NCBI GenBank assembly: GCA_016699535.1
Contig: CP064980.1
Coordinates: 558,001 to 622,000, forward strand
DNA: 64,000 bases
Origin: Myxococcales bacterium
GTDB taxonomy: Bacteria; Myxococcota_A; Polyangia; Polyangiales; GCA-016699535
Direction: 5' to 3'
The notes below the pieces were generated by a model. It was not told where the DNA came from, ran no database searches, and was given only the letters and a program-made list of their open reading frames with translations. The position numbers were made by a program, and so were the translations under genes. Of this stretch, positions 42,595 to 51,825 are shown in pieces; the stretch's first letter is position 1, and every line of letters begins with the position of its first letter.

Positions 42595-44007
42595 ATGGAA
42601 GTAGCAAAACGTATATTACTTGCTGATGACGAAGTGAACTTGAGACGGGTTTTGTCTGCGCAATTGCAGCGCGACGGCTTTGAGGTCACGGTGGTAGATC
42701 ACGGCCAAGCCGCCATCGATATGCTAAAAGCCCAACATGTGGACGTGGTGATTACTGATATGCGTATGCCTCACGTCGATGGCATGACCTTGCTTCGCCA
42801 CGTTAATGAGCACTACCAAGGCATTCCGGTGATCATGATCACAGCACACGGCACCGTGGATACTGCGGTCGAAGCGCTCAAGCTTGGCGCTTTTGATTAC
42901 ATCACCAAGCCTTTTGAACGCGAAGAGTTCCGTCATGTTGTTGCTAAGGCATCACGCACCAGTGCGCTTTCCCAAGGTGATGCTGGGCGGGAAACCATGA
43001 GCACGACGCGTGAAACACTCATTGGCAGTTCGGCTGCCATGAACCAAGTTGCGCAGGTAATTGAACGTGTCTCAGATACACCGAGCACCGTACTCATCAC
43101 GGGAGAAAGCGGCACGGGTAAAGAACTTATTGCGCGCATGCTGCATGAAACAGGCTCACGACGCGATAAACCTTTCATTGCAGTGCACTGCGCAGCCATT
43201 CCTTCTGAGTTGATTGAAAGCGAACTTTTTGGTTACGAAAAGGGCGCGTTCACTGGCGCTGTCACGAGCAAACCAGGACGTTTTGAGCTCGCGCATGGTG
43301 GCACCCTGTTTTTAGATGAAATCGGCGAAATCCCTTTGCCTATTCAGGTCAAACTGCTGCGTGTGCTTCAAGAAAGCGAATTTGAACGCGTAGGCGGAAT
43401 TCGCACCATTAAAGTAGACGTGCGTCTTGTGGCTGCAACCAATCGAGATCTGCAAACTGAAATCAATGAAGGCCGTTTTCGTGAAGATTTGTACTATCGG
43501 CTCAACGTGGTGCAAACACGCCTTCCGCCTTTGCGTGAACGCAAAGAAGACATCCCTTTATTTGTTCAGCATTTTATCGCCAAGTTCAATGAACGTTTGG
43601 GCAAACAGGTTTCTGGGATTGCGCCTGAGGCCATGGCAGTGCTTCAAGATCATGGATGGCGAGGCAACATCCGTGAACTCGAAAACGTGATGGAACGTTG
43701 CGTGCTTTTTTGCGACGGCGACCTCATTCAGGTGGACGCTATCCCTCAAGAACTGAGCCAGAACATCAGCAGCTATCCACCGCGCAATTCGTCCTTTCCC
43801 AGCAGTCCGGGGGATCTCAGTTCTCCAAATCTCGGTCTAAAAGATGCGGTGCGTGAAGCTACACAGCGCATTGAACGCGATATTATCGTCCAAGCGCTCG
43901 AACAAACGGACTTCAACGTCACCCACGCCGCTAAGTTATTAAAAATCTCACGGAAGAGCCTACAAACTAAAATGAAAGAATTCGGTCTGCGCTCCGACCG
44001 TTCGTAA
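42595..44007 (+). CDS. sigma-54-dependent response regulator, NtrC family
   Basis: 470 residues in three domains. A receiver domain (about 1-120) has the acidic pair in LLADDE, phospho-acceptor Asp in VVITDMRMP and Lys in YITKPF. An AAA+ domain (about 145-380) has Walker A GESGTGKE, the sigma-54-contacting GAFTGA near residue 218 and the Walker B GTLFLDEIGE. A Fis-type helix-turn-helix (AAKLLKISRKSLQTKMK) is at the end. Phosphorylation by an unseen histidine kinase would allow it to remodel sigma-54 RNA polymerase. It is a candidate activator for the -24/-12 promoters in this window. It stands alone, next to a convergent rhodanese gene. Confidence 0.93.
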   Translation: MEVAKRILLADDEVNLRRVLSAQLQRDGFEVTVVDHGQAAIDMLKAQHVDVVITDMRMPHVDGMTLLRHVNEHYQGIPVIMITAHGTVDTAVEALKLGAFDYITKPFEREEFRHVVAKASRTSALSQGDAGRETMSTTRETLIGSSAAMNQVAQVIERVSDTPSTVLITGESGTGKELIARMLHETGSRRDKPFIAVHCAAIPSELIESELFGYEKGAFTGAVTSKPGRFELAHGGTLFLDEIGEIPLPIQVKLLRVLQESEFERVGGIRTIKVDVRLVAATNRDLQTEINEGRFREDLYYRLNVVQTRLPPLRERKEDIPLFVQHFIAKFNERLGKQVSGIAPEAMAVLQDHGWRGNIRELENVMERCVLFCDGDLIQVDAIPQELSQNISSYPPRNSSFPSSPGDLSSPNLGLKDAVREATQRIERDIIVQALEQTDFNVTHAAKLLKISRKSLQTKMKEFGLRSDRS

Positions 44008-44018
44008 ATCCTCGAAGA

Positions 44019-44396
44019 TCACTTGTCGATGGGGAGCTCTTGGTCTTGCCACGCTCTGAAACCACCGGCCACGGACCAGACACGCTTGTAACCCATCAGG
44101 ATCAGGTTTCGCGCTGAAAGGGCCGAGCGATAACCACCGCCGCAGTACAAAAGAATCTCGGCTTCTTTGTCGGGAACCTTTGCTTCGATATCGCGTTCGA
44201 GAATCCCGCGACCAAGATGCGTCGCATGTTTAGCATGCCCAGCGGCAAACTCACTTTCTTCGCGAACATCAATCAAAAAGATCTTTGTACCGAGCGCCTC
44301 GTCTTGGGCTTTACGCCATGCCTCTTGCACACTGCATTCGTTAATATCTTTCTTTGCCTCGGTGACTAAGGCTAAAAACCCTGGGGAATGATCCAT
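44019..44396 (-). CDS. rhodanese-like sulphurtransferase domain protein
   Basis: 125 residues, a single rhodanese domain without signal peptide, so cytoplasmic. IFLIDVREESEFAAGHAKHATHL is the CDC25/rhodanese N-terminal signature. The active-site loop is LLYCGGGYRSALSA with the catalytic Cys and a GGGYRS phosphate/sulphur-binding loop; GYKRVWSVAGGFRAWQ closes the domain. Rhodaneses move sulphane sulphur from thiosulphate or a persulphide to a thiol acceptor. It converges on the NtrC-type gene and is divergent from the kinase at 44539 with 142 bases between. Confidence 0.9.
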   Translation of the reverse strand: MDHSPGFLALVTEAKKDINECSVQEAWRKAQDEALGTKIFLIDVREESEFAAGHAKHATHLGRGILERDIEAKVPDKEAEILLYCGGGYRSALSARNLILMGYKRVWSVAGGFRAWQDQELPIDK

Positions 44397-44538
44397 AATT
44401 ACAAGATTTTAGCTGAATCATCGCCGCGCCACAACCTGCTTTTTTTCTCGACGAGCCGGCTCATCTCGGGGTGCATCGAGCTGTCGTGTTTGCAGTTTTT
44501 TTGACCTACATTGTCTCCACATTGGATCGTAGCGTTAC

Positions 44539-45525
44539 ATGTCACACACACCGGACAATGAACGCTCAAATCTGCGAGGCACCGTCCTTGATGGACGCTA
44601 TCATATGGGCTCCTGCATTGGCGTAGGCGGCACAGGCCTGGTGTTTGAGGCACAATGCGTTGAGACGGGTCATGAGTTCGCTGTAAAAATGCTGCAATCG
44701 CGTTTTGCGACCAATCCGGACCTTTGCCGACGTCTTCGTCGTGAAGCACAAGTTGCCCGAACAGTGGCCCACCCAAGTGTTGTTACCGTCCACGATCAGG
44801 GGCTACTCAGTGACGGCTCACCCTATGCTGTCATGGAGAAAGTATCTGGCGAGAGCCTTTCGCGCTTTTTTGATCGTTTTCAAGTCCTCGATCCCCAGCA
44901 CATGGCTGCCATTGGCATTCGTATCGCCGCTATTCTTCACCGCGTGCATCGACTCGGCTACACCCACCGTGATCTGAAACCCGAGCATGTGCTTTTGGAT
45001 CGCACCGCCGATGGAGGATTAAAAGTTCAACTGCTGGATTTTGGTGTTTGTGCTTCACTAACAATGTCACCGGAAGAGCGGCGTTTGGAGCAAGGTCGTG
45101 TTTACGGAACGCCTAACTTTGTCTCACCTGAGCAAGCGTCGGGTAATCCTTTTGTCGATGGAAGAGCGGATATCTTTTCGCTAGGCGTGGTACTCTTTCA
45201 GGGACTTACGGGTCGTCTTCCTTTCACTGGATCGCACGTACCAACCCTGCTTAGCCGCATCATGCTCAAAGATGCACCACGCGTCGAACTGATTGCCCAG
45301 CACATTGATCGCGACATGGACGCTATCGTTGCCCGCTCACTGGCACGGCGCCGCGAGGAACGCTTTCAGAATGCTCGCGCCATCGCGCGTGCCCTATCCT
45401 ATCATGTGCCTAACCGGGCGCAGGTCGAGCAGGAAGTTGCCTCAAATCTTCAACTTGCCCGCGATTCTGAGCAATTCCGACCGACTTTTAGCGATCAAGA
45501 ATCGCAAGCCATTGTAGCCGCCTAA
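44539..45525 (+). CDS. Ser/Thr protein kinase, soluble
   Basis: 328 residues, kinase domain at about 20-285 with no membrane segment. Glycine loop IGVGGTGLVFEA, Lys in FAVKML, HRDLKPEHVLL, LLDFGVC (DFG), GTPNFVSPEQAS and DIFSLGVVLFQGLTG. All catalytic residues are present. The tail of about 40 residues has no recognised domain. Unlike the kinases at 1773 and 55000 it has the standard HRDLKPE loop and lacks a sensor domain, so input must come through a partner. A Crp/Fnr-type regulator gene follows after 42 bases on the same strand and could be a target or share control. Confidence 0.9.
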   Translation: MSHTPDNERSNLRGTVLDGRYHMGSCIGVGGTGLVFEAQCVETGHEFAVKMLQSRFATNPDLCRRLRREAQVARTVAHPSVVTVHDQGLLSDGSPYAVMEKVSGESLSRFFDRFQVLDPQHMAAIGIRIAAILHRVHRLGYTHRDLKPEHVLLDRTADGGLKVQLLDFGVCASLTMSPEERRLEQGRVYGTPNFVSPEQASGNPFVDGRADIFSLGVVLFQGLTGRLPFTGSHVPTLLSRIMLKDAPRVELIAQHIDRDMDAIVARSLARRREERFQNARAIARALSYHVPNRAQVEQEVASNLQLARDSEQFRPTFSDQESQAIVAA

Positions 45526-45567
45526 TGCTCTTTCGGTATTTAGGAACAGGGCTTAGACTCGGGCATC

Positions 45568-46254
45568 ATGTCCGTAGCGCACTCCCATCATGCTTTGTGT
45601 GTCTTGCATTGTCCTTCCGCTCAGAAAAGCGTATTTGAATCGCTTTCGCACCAACATCAAGAACGGTGTTTGTTTCGTTACGAAAGCCTAGCGCCGCGAG
45701 ATCAATTGCCGCCCGCTTGGTTTGAACGTTTTGCTTTCGGACTGGTCCATTCTGGAACTGTGATTCGTCAGCGTATTGATGCCAATGGCAACGCAACCTC
45801 GGTTGATATTGCCTGCGCAGGTGCTCTATTGCCACTTCATTGGCCTCTGTCACACACACAAGAAGATATCTCTTCCAGCGGTTACGCGGTAAGCCAGCTC
45901 AACGTATGTCTACTTCCCCTGGAATGGTTTGAAAAGCAAATAGACAGCAATCATCAAATCGAACACGATTTGCTTCGGCTGCAATCTGAAGCCATGGAAC
46001 GCATGGAACGACTCGGTGACGCTCGCAATCGTGGAAGTGTTCAAGAAAAACTGGCAACATTGCTTTGTGCGCTTGCAGACACGCTTAAGCTCGAAACGCT
46101 TTTACCGGAAGGTTTACAACAAAAAGATCTGGCTGTGCTCCTAGGTGCTCGTCACGAAACGGTATGCCGTGTTCTAAAAGACTTTGAACAGCGCGGCGCT
46201 ATCCTACGATCGAAAGATGGAATGCAAATCGACAGAGCTTTATTGATGAGCTAG
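45568..46254 (+). CDS. Crp/Fnr family transcription regulator
   Basis: 228 residues. The N-terminal half is a degenerate cyclic-nucleotide-binding-like barrel with HSGTVIRQRID and a long dimer helix (LLRLQSEAMERMERLGDARN). The C-terminal winged helix is LQQKDLAVLLGARHETVCRVLKDFEQRGAI, with the second helix and wing typical of Crp/Fnr. Cysteines at 11, 15, 34, 83 and 114 recall Fnr-like iron-sulphur sensors, but the spacing differs from known Fnr, so redox sensing is only a possibility. The cAMP-binding Arg/Glu signature is not seen. Co-directional with the kinase upstream. Confidence 0.82.
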   Translation: MSVAHSHHALCVLHCPSAQKSVFESLSHQHQERCLFRYESLAPRDQLPPAWFERFAFGLVHSGTVIRQRIDANGNATSVDIACAGALLPLHWPLSHTQEDISSSGYAVSQLNVCLLPLEWFEKQIDSNHQIEHDLLRLQSEAMERMERLGDARNRGSVQEKLATLLCALADTLKLETLLPEGLQQKDLAVLLGARHETVCRVLKDFEQRGAILRSKDGMQIDRALLMS

Positions 46255-46480
46255 TACTACCTTATCCCTCGATAGCGTATTTTCTGGGACTTCACATGAT
46301 GCCGTCAGCGACGATGACTGCCAGCTCAGTAACGCAGCACACCTGAAAATCGCCAATAAGCGTCGGGTTTTCTTCTCAGCCAAAGCCCCTCGGTACGGCC
46401 CCTAACGCCGATTCCGATGTAAGTGATTGTAGTTACACCATTAGTGTCTCCTTTTTCTTATCTTTTGTTACACTTGGGAC
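46255..46480. other. intergenic region before the tat genes
   Basis: 226 bases, T-rich at the end (TCTCCTTTTTCTTATCTTTTG). No strong -35/-10 pair, RNA or repeat identified. Confidence 0.3.
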
Positions 46481-46867
46481 ATGTTTGGTGTGAGTTCCGG
46501 CGAGCTAATCGTCATTGCTATCATTTTGCTCATTGCAGTAGGCCCTGATCGGATGCCTACTCTTATGAAGGCGGGCGGACGTGCCATTCGCGAGTTTAGA
46601 AAAGCAGCCACCGAACTTCGCAAAACAACTGGGATTGACGAGCTCTTAAGAGACGATGATTTTCGAGCACCAATGCGCCCACTAGCGCGTCGTCTTCCAA
46701 CCACAGTTAAAGATAAACCGGTTCAAGAGCAACCTACACCAAAACCTTCTGCTCTGCGTTCACTGAACGCCGAGGAGCTTGAACAAGAAGAGCCCATCCA
46801 AGGCGTGGATGTTGCCTATCTTGAGGCCGCAACGGAAACGCCGGAGCAAAGGGAGCCTAAAGCGTGA
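46481..46867 (+). CDS. tatB: TatA/TatB-type twin-arginine translocase subunit
   Basis: 128 residues. One N-terminal helix (GELIVIAIILLIAVGPDRMP) with the Gly-Pro hinge that leads to an amphipathic helix (LMKAGGRAIREFRKAATELRK), then a disordered acidic tail. The GPDRMP hinge is closer to TatB (GPERLP-type) than to TatA (FG). With TatC, coupled by overlap, it forms the receptor complex that exports folded proteins with RR signal peptides. No second TatA-like gene is in the window; one may lie elsewhere or this protein may serve both roles. Confidence 0.85.
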   Translation: MFGVSSGELIVIAIILLIAVGPDRMPTLMKAGGRAIREFRKAATELRKTTGIDELLRDDDFRAPMRPLARRLPTTVKDKPVQEQPTPKPSALRSLNAEELEQEEPIQGVDVAYLEAATETPEQREPKA

Positions 46868-47655
46868 GCAACGAAGCTTTGCCAAACACCCCCGAGAACG
46901 AAGTGGAGATGGGATTCTTCGAGCATCTTGGCGAACTGCGCACACGCATGATCCGAGCCTTGTGGGGATTTTTGCCTTGTTTTTCATTGGCATGGATATT
47001 TAGAGAACGACTTTTGGATCTACTCGTGCAACCGCTAGTCGTGCACTGGGCCGATCGCGGCTTGGGCGAGCCCCAACTGCATTTTGCAAACCCCGTTGAC
47101 CCTTTTGTAAACTACGTAAAAATCGCGCTTGTCTTTGGATTGCTTTTGGCAAGCCCTTGGGTTTTTTGGCAGCTTTGGGGTTTTATTTCGCCAGGCATGT
47201 ACCGGCATGAAAAAAAGATAGCGATTCCCTTTGCCTTTGCCTCTACCTTGTTCTTCGCTGGTGGCGCCCTGTTTGGCTACTTGGTTGTTTTCCCTGGGGT
47301 GTTCGACACCTTGCTTGCCTTTGCCGGCCCCTTGCCAAGCGGCACCGTAAAACTAACGCCCACTATTATGATAGGTGAGTATCTTAATTTTGCGACGCGT
47401 TTGTTGATTGCTTTTGGTGTGGTCTTCGAAGTACCTGTTGTGGTCACTACCATTTCGCTTGCGGGATTGGTGACTGCAAAACAGCTTCTGCAATTTGGTC
47501 GCTGGTGGATCGCTATCGCCGCCATCGTTTCCGCTGCGCTTACGCCACCCGATGTCGGCTCTCAACTCATCATGCTGGGACCCATGATTGTGCTTTACTT
47601 TTTATCGGTAGGCATTGCTTTCCTGATCGAAAAGAAACGAAAATCTAAAGGATAA
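46864..47655 (+). CDS. tatC: Sec-independent protein translocase TatC
   Basis: 263 residues from a GTG that overlaps the tatB stop (GTGA). FFEHLGELRTRMIRAL is the TatC N-terminal signature with the Glu that contacts the RR signal. Six helices follow (including FGLLLASPWVFWQLWGFISPGM, ASTLFFAGGALFGYLVVF and LLIAFGVVFEVPVVVTTISL). LTPPDVGSQLIMLGPMIVLY is the conserved last hairpin. A MoxR gene follows eight bases later on the same strand. Confidence 0.93.
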   Translation: MSNEALPNTPENEVEMGFFEHLGELRTRMIRALWGFLPCFSLAWIFRERLLDLLVQPLVVHWADRGLGEPQLHFANPVDPFVNYVKIALVFGLLLASPWVFWQLWGFISPGMYRHEKKIAIPFAFASTLFFAGGALFGYLVVFPGVFDTLLAFAGPLPSGTVKLTPTIMIGEYLNFATRLLIAFGVVFEVPVVVTTISLAGLVTAKQLLQFGRWWIAIAAIVSAALTPPDVGSQLIMLGPMIVLYFLSVGIAFLIEKKRKSKG

Positions 47656-47663
47656 AGGATACC

Positions 47664-48611
47664 ATGCTTGCTCCCAACGCAACTCAGGTCGCTCAGCAAA
47701 TCGTTGCCAATGTCAGTCGAGCGCTTCAGGGCAAAGAAGATCGTGTTGAACTTGCCGTCGTCGCTTTGCTCGCGCGAGGACACGTCCTTATTGAAGACGT
47801 TCCTGGTGTTGGAAAAACAACGCTTGCGCGCTCTTTGGCGCAATCGATTGCGGTATCGTATCGACGTGTTCAGTTCACTTCCGATATTCTCCCCGCCGAT
47901 GTTTTAGGAGGCAACGTCTACAATCAATCCACTGGAAGCTTTACCTTTCGGCCGGGTCCTGTGTTTACGCATGTGTTATTGGCCGATGAAATCAACCGTA
48001 CGCCTCCTAAGACCCAAAGCGCACTTTTAGAAGCCATGGCAGAGCGCCGTGTGTCCATCGACGGTGAAACACGCGTCCTTGAAGAGCCCTTTTTTGTGGT
48101 AGCGACCCAAAATCCGCGCGAGTTCTTTGGAACCTATCCGCTCCCGGAATCCGAACTTGATCGTTTCTTGGTGCGCATTGAACTTGGCTATCCTCCGCAA
48201 GATACCGAACGCGCGCTCATCGCAGCTCAACGCAATCCGGCAGCTCACGCGGATCTCCAAGCTGTCGTCGAACGCCAAGCCCTACTGATGGCACAAGATG
48301 CTGTGGATGACGTGAGCATGCAAGACAATGTGATTGATTACCTTCACGCAATCATACGGGCCACACGAAGCACCCCTTTACTCGAGCTTGGCGCATCAAC
48401 ACGCGGCGCGCTTGCGCTAAGCCGTGCGGTGCGTGCTTATGCGCTTATCAAAGGCCGAAACTATGTATTGCCCGACGACGTCAAGCGGCTTGCTCCTGCG
48501 GTTTTGCCGCACCGCATTCGTCTTGCAGGTTTCCAAGATAGCATGCCATCACGAAGCGACGCCATCGCCGTCATTGACGACTTGATGAGCCATATCCCTG
48601 TCCCTTTGTAA
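47664..48611 (+). CDS. MoxR-family AAA+ ATPase
   Basis: 315 residues. Walker A EDVPGVGKTTLA near residue 48; Walker B LLADEINRTPPKTQSALLEAMAER (core LLADEINR) near 103; sensor ATQNPREFFGTYPLPES; lid helix ending in GRNYVLPDDVK. MoxR ATPases act as chaperones that activate a partner with a VWA or DUF58 domain. Here a DUF58 protein and a transglutaminase-like membrane protein are encoded directly downstream, the common MoxR-DUF58-TgpA arrangement. GGAT-type ribosome site just before the ATG. Confidence 0.93.
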   Translation: MLAPNATQVAQQIVANVSRALQGKEDRVELAVVALLARGHVLIEDVPGVGKTTLARSLAQSIAVSYRRVQFTSDILPADVLGGNVYNQSTGSFTFRPGPVFTHVLLADEINRTPPKTQSALLEAMAERRVSIDGETRVLEEPFFVVATQNPREFFGTYPLPESELDRFLVRIELGYPPQDTERALIAAQRNPAAHADLQAVVERQALLMAQDAVDDVSMQDNVIDYLHAIIRATRSTPLLELGASTRGALALSRAVRAYALIKGRNYVLPDDVKRLAPAVLPHRIRLAGFQDSMPSRSDAIAVIDDLMSHIPVPL

Positions 48612-48614
48612 CGC

Positions 48615-49679
48615 ATGGTGAATTTGAAGAACAACTTGCGTCAACATCATCAAAGCGACGTGCATACCCCTCATCGTTCTTCAGTGGACAAGTCAATCAA
48701 AAGAGCAAAAGTGCCGCGTGGTTGGGCCGTACGCAAATGGCGCATGACACGCGAAGGTAAAGTCTTTGTGGCTATGGCGTGCATGGTTGGGCTTGCTGCC
48801 GTGAACACGGGAAATAACCTCGTGTATCTGGTGTTTGGTTTCATGCTCACGCTCATGTTGCTAAGCGGTGTTTTGAGCGAGCTTGTGTTACAAGGCATGG
48901 GCGCCAAACGTCTGCTCCCCACACACTGCTATGCAGAAAAGACATTGTTGGTTCAGGTTGAAGTCTTCAACAAGAAAAGGTGGCTGCATAGCTATTCCAT
49001 TGAAGTTGAAGAACTCGGTGCTGTTTCACAGATTTATCTTCCCAAAATAGCCCCTCGCGGCGCGGAGCGCGCGGCCTACCAAGTCACCTTCTTGCATCGA
49101 GGGTACTGTCGCTTTGAAGGGTTCTGGCTGAAAACGCGATTCCCTTTCGGCTTGGTGGAAAAAAGCAAGTTCGTTCAAAACCAAGAAGACTACCTTATCT
49201 TTCCAAACCCGATTCCTCCGCGCTTTATTCCGGAGCGATCGTATGAACTTGGGGACACCCAAGAGCAACAACGTAAAGGCTCCGGCAACGAAGTTTTTGG
49301 CTTGCGTGAATATGTATCGGGCGATGAAGCCAATCGCATTCACTGGCGCAGGTCGGCATCGCTCGGACAACTGGTTGTTCGCGAGCGTCAGCAGAGCAAA
49401 CAAAAGCAGCTTTTGTTTGTACTCGATCCGCTTGAGCCAGAGCACGATGCATCCGTATGGGCCGAGCAATTTGAACGTTCCGTCTCCGAAGCAACGGGGC
49501 TTGTCATGAGTGGAATCAGCCAAGGGCAAAGCGTGTGCCTAAGCATACGAGGAGATAAAAACTACTGGGCTAACCCAACAAGTGGCACAGAGGCCATCCT
49601 GACACTTTTGGCAACAATTGAAGCAAAGCAAGCCAGAGATGGCATTAAATTGCCAGAAAAACCGACAGGTCTGTCATGA
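48615..49679 (+). CDS. DUF58 domain protein
   Basis: 354 residues. A basic N terminus, two membrane helices (KVFVAMACMVGLAAV, NLVYLVFGFMLTLMLLSGVL at about residues 52-95), a beta-rich middle and then the DUF58 core: GDTQEQQRKGSGNEVFGLREY, SGDEANRIHWRRSASLGQLVVRE near residue 234. This is a VWA-like fold without an intact metal site. It is the partner type of MoxR ATPases. Its last four bases overlap the next start, so MoxR, DUF58 and TgpA-like proteins are made together. Likely role: envelope protein or peptidoglycan-related complex assembly (inferred). Confidence 0.9.
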   Translation: MVNLKNNLRQHHQSDVHTPHRSSVDKSIKRAKVPRGWAVRKWRMTREGKVFVAMACMVGLAAVNTGNNLVYLVFGFMLTLMLLSGVLSELVLQGMGAKRLLPTHCYAEKTLLVQVEVFNKKRWLHSYSIEVEELGAVSQIYLPKIAPRGAERAAYQVTFLHRGYCRFEGFWLKTRFPFGLVEKSKFVQNQEDYLIFPNPIPPRFIPERSYELGDTQEQQRKGSGNEVFGLREYVSGDEANRIHWRRSASLGQLVVRERQQSKQKQLLFVLDPLEPEHDASVWAEQFERSVSEATGLVMSGISQGQSVCLSIRGDKNYWANPTSGTEAILTLLATIEAKQARDGIKLPEKPTGLS

Positions 49680-51817
49680 TGCAGGCAAACCCATCAGCCC
49701 TGCGTTTTCAAGACGCGCACAAGCTGGTCACCTTTATGATTGCAGGGCTTGGGCTGGTTGCGCTTGGCATCGGCGATATTCTTTCACCTTTGTTTAAAAT
49801 TTTTCTGTTTGTTGCCTTTATCGCAAGTTGGTTTGTTCCCAGAACATGGATTCGTTCAACCCTCTATCAGAAAAGCTGGGTGGGCGGCCTGATCGCTTTG
49901 TTTGCTGTGCAAGTCTTACGCGGACTAAGCGGTCAGAGCTTGCTCATGGTCACCGTTGAGTTTTCCGCTTTGCTCCAAATCTCCCGTCTCTTCAATCGAC
50001 GTGGTGCCAAAGAAGCACAGCAAGTGGCGGTCCTTGCTTTTTTGCATTTGATCGCTGCAACTGTTCTGACGACATCGATATCTTACGCCTTGGTCTTTGC
50101 AGGCTTTGTCTTTATTTCGCCATGGATGCTGTCTTTATCGCATCTGCGTGCCGAAGTAGAAGCGCATTATCCGGATGCTGAAAAACACGAAACGGACCTG
50201 CTTAGCAGCTTGGATCGTACGGGCGTAGTCTCTCCTCGTTTCTTAGTAGGCACCGCTGCCATGGCCTTGCCTATTTTGATTGCAACAGGACTTTTCTTCT
50301 TTGCTTTTCCTCGTGTTGGACTTGGGCTGTTTAGTTTTGGTTACGGGAAAAAACAACGCGTTGCAGGATTTGGCGGCGAGGTTGATCTGGGCGAATTTGG
50401 AGCTATTCGGAATGACCCAACCATTGTCGTTCGAGTATTTCCTGGACCGAAAGTACAAGGCATCCGTGCGGAATTACTTCGACTGCGCGGAACTTCATTT
50501 GACAACTACGATGGTCGGCGCTGGCGGCGCACCATTCAAAACACTGCCCGAGCACCGCACCGATCGGAGCTCTATCCCATCATAGGCTTTCCAGGCTCCG
50601 ATGCGCTGTCATTGCGACTTGAAATCGAACCCATCGAAGAAAACGTGCTCTTCATTCCACAAAATACCGTAGCGCTCCGCATCGCTCCTCAAATTCGGCA
50701 TGGCATTGAAATCTATCGACAAATTTTACGCGGCTCAGGTCTCGAGTTCCGATACCTCAATCGACAAGAGAACGTCGTGAGGTACGAGGCCTTGGTCTCA
50801 CCGTTGCTCGATGTAGTAGATATCGAGTATTTAGAAGAAGCTGAACGCTGGAAATATCTACAGGTCCCAGAAGGTCATGAGCGTTTAGTCGCGTTTGCAA
50901 AAGAGCTGAATAAAACACACTCAAGCGCTCAAGAAAAAAGCAAGGCCATCAAAGAGTATCTCCAAGACTCTCGTAATTTTACTTACGTTGCCGGCGCTGA
51001 ACAAGACCCCGGCGATAAGCCTTTGGAGTATTTTTTATTTGAAAGCCATCGTGGTCATTGCGAGTATTTCGCAGCGGCACTTGCGATCATGCTTCGCGCG
51101 GTCAACGTTCCCACTCGATACGTGACGGGTTTTCTTGGTGGCCGCCGCAACGATTACGGAAATTATATTGCAGTCCGGCAAGGTGATGCGCATAGCTGGG
51201 TTGAGGCCTATATCGATAACAAGGGATGGATCTTGCTCGACCCCACGCCCGCAGCCCGAGGCTCAGTCCAGGTTGAATCAGGTATGATGGCGCAATTTAG
51301 AGCCATGACGGATGCGCTGCGCGCACGTTGGGCCAATCACATTGTGGCGTATGACATGCGAAAACAGTTGCGGCTTTGGGATCAACTTCGCCAAGCGCTG
51401 CACAAGCTATCCAAAAAAGAGACCACGCAAGCTCCGCCCGGTGTGCAACCAAAGCAAGTAAAACACGGAACACCATCTTACGGCTGGCTGTGGCTCGTAT
51501 TGCTTGTTGCGCTGATGAACACAGGGTTTGGATGGTTTCTGTGGAAAAGGCAATCGCGGAGCAAACAAAGCTCGCTCGGGCAGCAAAGAAGCGGCATTTT
51601 GTTCTACCAAAAAATCGATAAATGGCTCAAAGAGCAGGGAAATCCGCGCCCTGCCCACCGTACCCCAAGCGAACATGCCCTCTATCTTCAGAGCATTGGA
51701 TTTGCGCGCGCAGAAACGGTATGTAAACTCACTGAACGTTACCTTCTGGCACGCTACGAGGGCCAGTCGCTGTCACTGCAGGAGCAAAAAGGACTTCTTC
51801 GAACTCTCGATCCTTAG
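49676..51817 (+). CDS. transglutaminase-like membrane protein (TgpA type)
   Basis: 713 residues. DUF3488-type N-terminal region with about five helices (to residue 220), a periplasmic stretch, then a transglutaminase-like core with Cys in ESHRGHCEYFAAALAIMLR (near 461), His in GDAHSWVEAYI and Asp in GWILLDPTPAA. A C-terminal helix (WLWLVLLVALMNTGFGWFLW, about 605-625) and a DUF4129-like tail (RTPSEHALYLQ...ERYLLARYEG) follow. The complete Cys-His-Asp triad suggests activity. TgpA proteins are periplasmic enzymes linked to MoxR/DUF58 partners. Substrate unknown. Confidence 0.9.
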   Translation: MMQANPSALRFQDAHKLVTFMIAGLGLVALGIGDILSPLFKIFLFVAFIASWFVPRTWIRSTLYQKSWVGGLIALFAVQVLRGLSGQSLLMVTVEFSALLQISRLFNRRGAKEAQQVAVLAFLHLIAATVLTTSISYALVFAGFVFISPWMLSLSHLRAEVEAHYPDAEKHETDLLSSLDRTGVVSPRFLVGTAAMALPILIATGLFFFAFPRVGLGLFSFGYGKKQRVAGFGGEVDLGEFGAIRNDPTIVVRVFPGPKVQGIRAELLRLRGTSFDNYDGRRWRRTIQNTARAPHRSELYPIIGFPGSDALSLRLEIEPIEENVLFIPQNTVALRIAPQIRHGIEIYRQILRGSGLEFRYLNRQENVVRYEALVSPLLDVVDIEYLEEAERWKYLQVPEGHERLVAFAKELNKTHSSAQEKSKAIKEYLQDSRNFTYVAGAEQDPGDKPLEYFLFESHRGHCEYFAAALAIMLRAVNVPTRYVTGFLGGRRNDYGNYIAVRQGDAHSWVEAYIDNKGWILLDPTPAARGSVQVESGMMAQFRAMTDALRARWANHIVAYDMRKQLRLWDQLRQALHKLSKKETTQAPPGVQPKQVKHGTPSYGWLWLVLLVALMNTGFGWFLWKRQSRSKQSSLGQQRSGILFYQKIDKWLKEQGNPRPAHRTPSEHALYLQSIGFARAETVCKLTERYLLARYEGQSLSLQEQKGLLRTLDP

Positions 51818-51825
51818 TCTGTACC

